From NCBI GenBank assembly GCA_031289865.1, contig JAITOQ010000214.1, positions 1-8,548 on the forward strand: DNA of 8,548 nucleotides, read 5' to 3'. A program made the position numbers and the translations under genes. Every line of letters begins with the position of its first letter. The first letter of the stretch is position 1. This DNA comes from Clostridiales bacterium. GTDB lineage: Bacteria > Bacillota > Clostridia > Christensenellales > JAISNN01. Shown here piece after piece: positions 1 through 7,000 of the stretch. Under the pieces are notes generated by a model, which was given only the letters and a program-made list of their open reading frames with translations, ran no database searches and was not told the DNA's origin.

Positions 1-188
1 TCCGTGAACTGCAGCTTTAACGGACTTTTGTCGAGAACTTTTCCGCGCTCGTTAAAGGTACGGTCGCCGCGCCGCTTAATCCCGATACCGTTTTTGCCTA
101 TCGAAATCCTATAGTAAAGACTCTTTTCGGATTGCGGTCCGAATTTCTCCGTAAATTCTTCGTATGAGAGCTTTGATTTAAAGGTCAT
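1..188 (-). CDS. Unrecognised small protein, N-terminal 62 codons, runs off the left edge
   Basis: I do not recognise this protein. The frame is open from ATG at 188 to the window edge, 62 complete codons with no stop. The start is well supported: AAAAGGAA (195-202) lies about 6-7 bases upstream of the ATG, and a near-consensus promoter lies just before that. The visible part begins MTFKSKLSYEEF and is rich in Lys, Arg, Gly and aromatic residues. It contains the stretch YYRISIGKNGIGIKRRGDRT, which reads like short beta strands joined by Gly turns. There is no signal peptide, no membrane segment and no cysteine. It has its own promoter and is separated from addA by a repeat element, so it is probably not part of the addBA operon despite the shared strand. 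That it is a real expressed gene is fairly sure; its function is unknown. Confidence 0.75.
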   Translation of the reverse strand, partial: MTFKSKLSYEEFTEKFGPQSEKSLYYRISIGKNGIGIKRRGDRTFNERGKVLDKSPLKLQFT

Positions 189-217
189 AAATTATTCCTT
201 TTATTTTGTTTTAGTAT

Positions 218-246
218 AGTATATACCTAAATTATAGAGATGTCAA
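218..246 (-). promoter_or_regulatory. Sigma-A type promoter of the left-edge gene
   Basis: Read on the minus strand, TTGACA (241-246) is a perfect -35 box. It is followed by exactly 17 bases and then TATACT (218-223), a five-of-six match to the -10 consensus. The expected start is near 211, giving a leader of roughly 20 bases before the ATG at 188 that contains the AAAAGGAA ribosome binding site. No operator-like palindrome is obvious between the -10 box and the start codon. The upstream side of the -35 box lies five bases from the end of the repeat element at 252. Confidence 0.8.
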
Positions 247-303
247 GTAGGTTGAGAGTTGAAAGTTGAGAGTTAAGGTATCGCTTCGCTCCGATAAAAA
301 ATA

Positions 304-430
304 GGTGTCATTCTGAGCTTGCGAAGAATCTCAAACGATTTCTCCGAATCACCATTGATCGGATTTCGACTTATGTTGCGACGTTATACTGCCGACGTTT
401 TAGATTCTTCGCTGCACTCAGAATGACACC
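304..430. terminator. Nested inverted repeat with T-runs on both outer sides, possible bidirectional terminator
   Basis: Arm 304-337 begins GGTGTCATTCTGAG and continues GCGAAGAATCT. The complement of 396-430 has the same two blocks, with a three- or four-base difference between them. The arms are separated by about 58 bases. On the minus strand the fold is followed by TATTTTTTAT (294-303), and on the plus strand by GGCTTTTTT (431-439). The stem-plus-U-run on the addA side would suit termination after addA, ahead of the promoter at 218-246. The loop is much longer than in a standard intrinsic terminator, so the terminator role is inference; the inverted repeat itself is seen directly. Confidence 0.4.
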
Positions 431-443
431 GGCTTTTTTCTTC

Positions 444-489
444 GTAATAACGCCCGCTTTTTATTTGTAATAACATCTGCTTTTAAATC
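444..489. repeat. Two tandem copies of a 23-base unit
   Basis: Units at 444-466 and 467-489 both begin GTAATAAC, followed by CGCCCGCTTTTTA or ATCTGCTTTTAAA. The 431-443 segment (GGCTTTTTTCTTC) looks like the end of a third, divergent unit. The same core appears in element 2 as GGACATCTGCTTTTT near 4034-4048 and GACACCGACTTTTTT near 3965-3979. Confidence 0.6.
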
Positions 490-497
490 CTTAACTC

Positions 498-3400
498 TCA
501 ACTCTCAACTTTCAATTCAATCGTCTTTCTCTCGTCAAAGCTATACACACAAATCCTATCCACTCTGATTCCCGCGGCTTCCGCGGCCTTTTTATAGAGC
601 CCTAACTGACGCGCATACGCGGCTTTCCGTTCCTCCGTGATGCGTCCCGTTTTGTAGTCGGCTATAATGTTGATTTCGCCCGTAATCAAGAGGTCTATAA
701 CGCCTTGCACGAGCATTTTTTCCTCGCCGCCGCCCTCGTACGCTTCGCTCCCCTTGACGTACAGCATAAACTCCTTTTCGCGCAGTGCGTTTCCGCGCTT
801 TGCCTTGCGGATAAGCTCGCTTTTTAAGCACGCGGAAATATCGGAGGTCTTTACGAGTGCGGCTTCGCCCACGCTCAAAATCCCCTCCGACACAAGCTGC
901 TTCTTTAACGCCTCTATACCTTGCGTATCCGCGTCAAAATCGACGTATTGCATGACCCTATGATAGGCGTTGCCCCTATCGAAAAGCCCCGTCTTTTCAC
1001 GCTCCGCGCCCTCTCCTCCGCGTCGGCTGACCGACGTCACGGAGCCTTTAAGCGCGACCGCCGCCGTACGCGTGACTTCCTTTAGGCGGGTTTCCAACCG
1101 CTCCTTGAGCGCGGGGTCGTAGGGTACGGGGTCGGGCGCGCCGTATTCCGTACACATACGCTCGTTTATGAGTGCGTCGGAGAGAATACTCTTTTTGACC
1201 TCTCCGTCATAAAATGCGGCAAACCGCACAAGCTCCGCAAACGAGCTTGGCTTACGGTAAACGCATTCCTCGCCGCTCTCCTTTATCCGTCCCGTACCCG
1301 TGATAAAAAGATGGTTTTTTGCACGGGTCATCGCGACGTATAAGAGGCGGGTTTCCTCCTCGCGCAGTAAGCGGTCTTTTTTTTGAATGATAGCGCGGCG
1401 CATAAGAGTGTTTTTTTGGCTCATGTCCGACGGGTCGCGGCGGTAAAAGCCGATACCTAATACGTCGTCAAAGACATAAGGCGCGATCTCGTCCATACGG
1501 TTAAATTTTTTGACGGTATCCGCTAAAAATACGATAGGAAATTCCAAACCCTTTGACGCATGCGCGGTCAAGACCCTCACGCGTCCTTCGATTTTTTCGA
1601 CCGACTGAGCCTTTATCTCCCTACCCTCTCCCGCGGCAAACTCTCCGAGCGAAATCCCGCTATCCGCAAAGCCGCGGATAAAGCTCTCGACCGCGGCGCG
1701 TTCGTTACCGACGTACGCGTCGTAACCGCTCCCGTAGACTATCTCGTTTAAGAGCGCAAACAACCCGCCGTCAAAGGAAAGCCGACGCAAGGACAGTATG
1801 TACTCATAAAAGTCCTTGACGCGGCGCATGAGGTCGGCTCTTTTGGAATCAATCACACGCGGGACAATGAGGGCATTGTCCCCTACATTGGCATTCGGCG
1901 CGTCGTCCTCCGCCAACAACTTTTCAAAGCATTCGTAAAAATACTCGCCCTTCGGGTATGCCAAACGGATTTCCTTTAAATCCTCGTCCGAAAAACCGCC
2001 GAAATACGAGAGCATAACCGTCGCGAGAGGAATGTCGTTTTTGAGATTGTCCGCGACGCGCAAAAGCTCCGCGAGTATCCTCACCGCGTTTCCCGTATCG
2101 GTAAGCCCCTCCGCGGCGACGGGAATCCCGACCGATTTTAAAACCCTCACGATTTCCCGCGCACCCTCGCTCCTACTCCTGACAATGACGGCGATATCCT
2201 CAAAAGACGCGGTTCTATACCGTTTTTCTTTCGGAATATATATCTCTGTTTTTGTCATTTCCTCGATGACGGAGGCGATAAACAGCCCCTCCGCGCCGCC
2301 CTTGCCGCGCTCAAAAAAATCCGTGTCCCATTTGACGCTGTACGGAAACGTAAAGGTCTTTTTTTCCTCTGTCTTTTCAAAAAACGCGGCGAAATGCGGC
2401 GAATATTTTTCCGACGGGTATTCGGTTTTTGCCGCAAGGCACGCGTCACGCGCATAGTCTATCCCGCCGTTATCACGCGTCATCACACGCGAAAAAACGC
2501 GGTTGACAAAATCCGTCAGACGCTCCGACGTGCGGTAATTGTTGTTGAGATTTCTCGCGCTCCCCTCTCCGCTCTTATACCGCTCGGCGCGTTCCGCAAA
2601 AATCGCGGGGTCCGCAAGCCGAAAATTAAAAATGCTCTGCTTGACGTCGCCGACGGTAAACAACTGCCCGCCGTTTAAACGGTTTAAAATATGCTCTTGG
2701 ATTCGGCTCGTGTCTTGATATTCGTCCACCAATAGATAGCGGTATTCGGCGCGCAATTCACTCACGACGCTCTCGCTCTCAAGCAGCCGCGCCGCAAATT
2801 TTTCGAGATCGGAGTAGTCAAGCTTGTTGTCGGCGTTCTTTTTTTCGGCATACCTCGCGTCGTAGTACTCCTCCGCTTCGGCAAATTTTAAGACAAGCTC
2901 CTCATCGGTTCGCCCCTCGTCTATAAGGCTCGGCAGTTCCTCGCTAAAGCGGCTCAATTTACGGATAAGCTCGTTGTAATACTTTTTAAATACGCCTATC
3001 CTTTCTATTTCCTCGTCCGCGTTTTTGTTGGATATCCGCGTTCCGTTCGGCGCAAGGATTTCAATCCGCTTTAAAAATTCCCCGTCGTCATTTGCCGCAA
3101 GGACGGATTCCAAATCGCGAACCGCGTCCGACAGCACCTCTATATACGGATTTTGCGCGAGAATACCGCTCTCTATTCTCCTTGCGATATTCAAGTAGTC
3201 GCGAATCTCCGAACGCACTCCCGACATAAGCTCGCTTTTGCAGCGCGCCTCCGAAAGCGCAAAATCATAAGGCTCGTTCCCCGCCCGCGCCGCTTTCAGC
3301 TCTCGGTATTCCTCAAGGGCTTGAAACAGCCCGTCCTCGCTCCGCGCTCCCGACAGACAGTAGGTCAAGCGGTCAAATTCCCCGTCGCCCTTTTCGGCGT

Positions 3401-3845
3401 AATGCTTCACGGTCTCGCGGAACGCCCGCGCTTTAAGTTCGTCTGCATCGGCTTCCGTTATGATTGAAAAAAACGGATCGATCTCCAGCTCAAAAAAGTA
3501 GCGCGAAATCAGCTTGTGCAAAAAGCTGTGTATCGTCGAAATATTCGCCCGTTTAAACCCGTCAAAGATGGTCTTGACCGCCCGTGCGTCCGCGATTTTT
3601 TCGGAAAAAAGCGTATCGGCATACTCCTTTAGCTTACTTCCTATCCGCTCTTTCATCTCCTCCGCGGCTTTTTCAGAAAACGTCAAGACGAGGATCCGGT
3701 CCGCGGCAACTCCCTCTTTTAAGAGTCTTAAATACCGTTCCGAAAGAACCGCCGTCTTTCCGCTCCCCGCCGACGCGGAAATGAGGACGTTTCCGTCCGC
3801 GTTTATAGCGTAGGCTTGATCGTCGTCGTATTGAAATTTTGACAT
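498..3845 (-). CDS. addA: ATP-dependent helicase/nuclease subunit A (AddA)
   Basis: Motor and 3'-strand nuclease of AddAB, which resects double-strand ends and prepares them for RecA. At 1115 residues it is somewhat shorter than the Bacillus protein (about 1230). UvrD-family motifs are complete: Q10; Walker A ASAGSGKT (24-31); Ia around 52-68; Ib STIHSF (103-108); II VDEYQDTS (373-380); III GDVKQSIFNFR (399-409); IV NNNYR (434-438); V TAHASKGLEF (760-769); VI LLYVAMTRAK (834-843). The RecB-type nuclease has H962, D1051 (GVID), D1063 and K1065 (DYKTG), with Q1080 and Y1084 of the QxxxY motif. The ATG is chosen because AAAGGAGG lies nine bases upstream. Oddities: residues V654-P662 are encoded by a palindromic repeat in a variable region before motif V, and the last codons and stop lie in the repeat at 489-515. 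Family assignment is secure. Confidence 0.97.
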   Translation of the reverse strand: MSKFQYDDDQAYAINADGNVLISASAGSGKTAVLSERYLRLLKEGVAADRILVLTFSEKAAEEMKERIGSKLKEYADTLFSEKIADARAVKTIFDGFKRANISTIHSFLHKLISRYFFELEIDPFFSIITEADADELKARAFRETVKHYAEKGDGEFDRLTYCLSGARSEDGLFQALEEYRELKAARAGNEPYDFALSEARCKSELMSGVRSEIRDYLNIARRIESGILAQNPYIEVLSDAVRDLESVLAANDDGEFLKRIEILAPNGTRISNKNADEEIERIGVFKKYYNELIRKLSRFSEELPSLIDEGRTDEELVLKFAEAEEYYDARYAEKKNADNKLDYSDLEKFAARLLESESVVSELRAEYRYLLVDEYQDTSRIQEHILNRLNGGQLFTVGDVKQSIFNFRLADPAIFAERAERYKSGEGSARNLNNNYRTSERLTDFVNRVFSRVMTRDNGGIDYARDACLAAKTEYPSEKYSPHFAAFFEKTEEKKTFTFPYSVKWDTDFFERGKGGAEGLFIASVIEEMTKTEIYIPKEKRYRTASFEDIAVIVRSRSEGAREIVRVLKSVGIPVAAEGLTDTGNAVRILAELLRVADNLKNDIPLATVMLSYFGGFSDEDLKEIRLAYPKGEYFYECFEKLLAEDDAPNANVGDNALIVPRVIDSKRADLMRRVKDFYEYILSLRRLSFDGGLFALLNEIVYGSGYDAYVGNERAAVESFIRGFADSGISLGEFAAGEGREIKAQSVEKIEGRVRVLTAHASKGLEFPIVFLADTVKKFNRMDEIAPYVFDDVLGIGFYRRDPSDMSQKNTLMRRAIIQKKDRLLREEETRLLYVAMTRAKNHLFITGTGRIKESGEECVYRKPSSFAELVRFAAFYDGEVKKSILSDALINERMCTEYGAPDPVPYDPALKERLETRLKEVTRTAAVALKGSVTSVSRRGGEGAEREKTGLFDRGNAYHRVMQYVDFDADTQGIEALKKQLVSEGILSVGEAALVKTSDISACLKSELIRKAKRGNALREKEFMLYVKGSEAYEGGGEEKMLVQGVIDLLITGEINIIADYKTGRITEERKAAYARQLGLYKKAAEAAGIRVDRICVYSFDERKTIELKVES
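1861..1886. repeat. 26-bp palindromic repeat inserted in frame within addA
   Basis: Plus-strand arms GGGACAATG (1861-1869) and CATTGTCCC (1874-1882) pair perfectly over nine bases around the loop AGGG, followed by CTAC. The same unit occurs in the addB-addA spacer at 3990-4015. The copies differ at three of 26 positions: one in the loop, and two that form one compensatory change (G-C to A-T in the stem). In addA the unit starts exactly on a codon boundary and encodes VGDNALIVP (residues 654-662). Confidence 0.8.
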
Positions 3846-3865
3846 CTTAAAGTTCCTCCTTTAAG
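3846..3865 (-). promoter_or_regulatory. addA ribosome binding site inside a small hairpin
   Basis: On the minus strand, CTTAAAG (3859-3865) and CTTTAAG (3846-3852) are perfect complements, seven base pairs around the six-base loop GAGGAA. The hairpin ends directly before the ATG at 3845. The Shine-Dalgarno AAAGGAGG (3855-3862) is therefore partly in the stem and partly in the loop. The stem is AT-rich and should be only marginally stable, so it may tune initiation without blocking it. Confidence 0.55.
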
Positions 3866-4084
3866 TTGAAAATTGAAAGTTGAGAGTTGAAAATTAAGGA
3901 TTTCAGAATTCATACTTTAGACGTCATACCGCTGACGTTTTAGATTCTTCGCTTCGCTCATAAGGACACCGACTTTTTTGTTCGGATACGGGACGATGAA
4001 GGCATCGTCCCCTACTAGACAGACTACTACAAAGGACATCTGCTTTTTATCCTTAATTTTCAACTTTCAACTTTCAACTTTCAA
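3866..4084. repeat. Composite inverted-repeat (MITE-like) element 2, 219 bp, between addB and addA
   Basis: The terminal inverted repeats are 35 bases: 3866-3900 matches the complement of 4050-4084 at 33 positions. The ends are tandem heptads (TTGAAAG, TTGAGAG, TTGAAAA) followed by TTAAGGA. The interior shares GACGTTTTAGATTCTTCGCT and flanking sequence with element 1 (361-440 against about 3898-3982, and 474-515 against about 4036-4081). It lacks the left inner arm found in element 1, and has a 26-bp palindrome at 3990-4015 where element 1 has its tandem units. It overlaps the last 11 bases of addB, including the stop codon. The minus-strand fold would end three or four bases before the addA Shine-Dalgarno. 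No gene and no clear promoter is seen in it. Confidence 0.72.
3990..4015. repeat. 26-bp palindromic repeat, intergenic copy
   Basis: Plus-strand arms GGGACGATG (3990-3998) and CATCGTCCC (4003-4011) pair over nine bases around AAGG, followed by CTAC. It is the sister copy of the unit inside addA at 1861-1886. No T-run follows on either strand, so it is not a normal intrinsic terminator. Confidence 0.8.
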
Positions 4085-7000
4085 AATCCTCAAGTTTAAG
4101 TTTCCCTCTTTTCCTATACCTTTGCCGCCCCGCGCAAACGGCGGTATACGGGCAGTATTTGCAAGCGTCCTTGTCGCTTGTACGGTACGGGGTTTTTGAG
4201 ATGTTGCCGTCCGCTATTTCTTTGACCGCAAGATCGACGGTTTGGGTGCAGAGGGTACAGATTTTTTGAAATTCCTCACGGGTTAGGACGTCGGAGCCTT
4301 TTACTATCTCGCCGTCCTTGCTTTTGACGGGGAGGATTTTGCTCTTTCCCTCGATTCGGTTGTCGAGTTTTTGGACGACCTCCGCATCGTTTAGGACAAA
4401 GCCCTCCGCACGGTAGCGGTAGAGGTTGTCCTCATCCTTTAAAAAATTGTCCTTTAGTCCGAGATAGAGCGCGGCGGCGGGAGCAAAACCCGCTTTTTCC
4501 AAAGCGGTCAAGTACAAAAAGAGTTGGAGATTCGTTCCGTAATACGCGTCGGACAAGACGTCGCCGCTCACACGCCCCGTCTTGTAATCCACTACCGAAA
4601 CGAGGTTGTCCTCACGGTCTATTCGGTCGATCTTACCCGTCAGACTCACTCCGCCGGCGAGGCGTATCGGCGGGAATGCGCCGCCCGCGCCGATAGCCGC
4701 CTCCGATAGGTACGGCTTAAAGTCTGAGTGCAAAATAAAATCATGGAGATCGACACAAACCCTAAACACGTCGCTCGATATCCGTCCTTTTAGCGCACGG
4801 TTTTTTTCGGTATTTAACTTCGCATATTTTTCCCGCGCAAGCACCTTTTTTATCGACTCCGCCGCAAACCTCGCCGCCTCGTCTTTTTTCATGTCCTTTG
4901 AGGGGAGAATAAAAAGCTCCAACACCTCGTGCATGACGTTTCCCGCGTCGCGTGCTTCGAGGTCGCCGTTCTCGCGCTCCTTTAAGCGTGCGCCGTAGGT
5001 TAAAAAATGGAGATACGGACAAGTGAAATATTTTTCCGCTTGAGTGACCCGTATCGATTCTTTTCCGAAAAACAGTGCTTTCCCCTCGGAAATTTCCCCG
5101 TCGCCGCCGCGCAAATCGCCGTTTGAGACGTTTATTTCGCTTGTGCGGCGCAAAAACTTCTTTTGGTCTTTCGCGTCGAGGAGCGCGAACCCCGCCGCTA
5201 TTAGTCCGCTATTTTGAGCCTCCCCGTCGTCGGCTATTTTTAAAAGGGACGGAAAGAGATTTTCTCTCCGCGACGTGCGGTAGAGAAATTGTTCGGTCTT
5301 GTCTATAGGCTCGTCGGTTGTTTCCTCTTCTTTAAGCAACCCCTTAAGCTCCGTCACAACCTCGGCGGGTCTTCCCTCCGACGCGGAATAAAAAAGGTAC
5401 AGCCGTTCCGTAGGCGCGGAGAGGAGCGAAAGGGTATGCGCGGCGGCAAGCGAATCCTCGTCGTCAAAGACCGCGCCCGCACTCGCTAAAAGCGCGACCT
5501 CGCGTTCGGATAATAGCTTCGAGCCGAACGGCTTTTGAAACGCGCCGCCGCTTGAGCCCAATAGAAACAAAGCCTTTTTGTCAAAAACGCCGTCGGAAAA
5601 GCTTCCGATAAAGACGTTCAGTTTTTCGCCTTCGGGAGATATCGAAACCGCCTCCGCAGAGGAAAGGAATATTTCGAGGTATTCCGAAAGCGAAAGCTCG
5701 GAATGCGAAAAGACCCGCTCTATTCCGCGCAAGAGGTTTTGTATCTTTTGATAGGACTGCAGCCTAAACCAAACCGCATCCGCACCGTTTTTCGGGTCTT
5801 GCGCATACGCTTCCGTCTTTTCCTCAAAGCCGTTGTCCTCAAAAAATCCCGCGAGAATTTCCGTGAATCCGTAAGCGGTCACATGCCCGTTTAAGTTTTT
5901 TAGACGCGAAACCGCCGCAACCGCCTTTTGCCGCAAAGCTTCCGCGCCCTCGTCGCGCACGGTATAGGTCAAATATTCCGCGCCCGTCTTTATACAGAGG
6001 TTTTCAAACTCCTCCGCACGCGCATATTCCTCCGGAAAGTACGGATTTTTTATCAATTCCGTCAAGTGAAGCAATCGGAAATTCCGACGGAGAACGTCGT
6101 ATGCGGCGCGGATATACTTGATAGCCGCGCTCTCCGAAAGGGCTTTTTTGCGCACCCCCGTATGCGGTATCCCGTACCGCCGAAAGACGCTTTCGAGATA
6201 CGGCGCGTATTTGTCGGGGTCGGATACCAAAACCGCTATGTCGGAATAGCCGAACGCCCCGTCTTTTTCCGCATTTTCCGCCGCCGTTTCCGTGATTTTC
6301 GCCGAATCTATCAAAAAATTGATTTCAGCCGCCGCCGTTTCCACCTCGTCGATAGGCGTCGCCGCCTCAAAAATCCGTACATGCCCGCCGCCGTCATACC
6401 TTTCACCGTTTCCGTAAGAAAAAAGGCGGTCGGCGATATGGCGAAAAACTCCCTTTGTCCGTGCGTCGTGCATCACTACACGCGCATTGTCCGCAAGAAG
6501 CAAGAGATTTTCGTAGACGCTTCCCGCCGAATAAGCCTCCGCATTCGGTGCTCCGTCGTTTCCGAGCACGCCGATATCCACGGACACCGCATTATCAAAA
6601 AAGCCTTTTATCAAATCGTATTGCAGACGTGAAAACCCGTCGTACAGCATGATATAGATACGGCTCGACGTGATATGCGCGCTCTTTGGAAGCTCCGTAC
6701 ACAGCCTTTCGAGATGACTTAGGCTGTCGCCCTTTTGCTCCCCAAGCCGCCTCATGTATTCGTGATAGAGCCGTAAAATATCCTCAAATTTGTATCTGAA
6801 TTTCGGAGGAAGATCGGTGAGCTTCAGTTTTGCGGGGTCGATACGGTTGACGCGGATTTTTTTTATAAGCGCGTATGCTTCCTTTAAAAAACCGTCGGAT
6901 TCGGCGGATTTTTTAAAGCACAAAAGGTCGTCGGTTTCAAAAACGACGCGCTTCAAAAGCATGAGCGCGCCGTCGTCGCCGAGACTTCCGCGAAGATCGG

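Larger units (their letters stand above)
252..515. repeat. Composite inverted-repeat (MITE-like) element 1, 264 bp, after addA
   Basis: This element fills nearly all of the 309-base gap between addA and the left-edge gene. Its ends are 27-base inverted repeats, 252-278 and the complement of 489-515, matching at 25 of 27 positions. Each end is three tandem heptads (TTGAAAG or TTGAGAG) followed by TTAAGG. Inside lie a second inverted repeat (304-430) and a 23-base tandem duplication (444-489). It carries no open reading frame of note and no transposase. No convincing target duplication flanks it. The right end covers the last codons and the stop of addA. Its right half is clearly related to element 2 at 3866-4084. 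It could be a non-autonomous mobile element or a REP-type repeat cluster. Confidence 0.7.

Noticed and set aside
252..278. Heptad repeats as a CRISPR-like or binding-site array
   Set aside because: Units are directly abutting with no spacers and only three or four per end, and they match as inverted element ends.
246..521. Target-site duplication flanking the two elements
   Set aside because: I compared the outer flanks of 252-515 and 3866-4084 and found no convincing matching direct repeat, so transposition is not demonstrated.
1704..1726. Near-palindrome GTTACCGACG / CGTCGTAAC in addA
   Set aside because: Imperfect, single copy in the window, and it encodes residues without any sign of insertion; likely chance in CG-rich codons.
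2032..2678. Plus-strand open frames opposite addA
   Set aside because: They are antisense shadows of the conserved AddA helicase frame, with basic or Ser-rich low-information products.
3846..4073. addA promoter using TTGAAA heptads as -35 boxes
   Set aside because: No good -10 box at 16-18 bases from any of the heptads; the best candidate has a spacer of about 15 and a poor TAAAAA.
5928..6632. Plus-strand open frame of 234 codons
   Set aside because: It lies wholly antisense to addB; its product is Arg/Phe-rich with no recognisable motif and it shows no ribosome binding site. Long antisense frames are expected opposite GC-rich codons.
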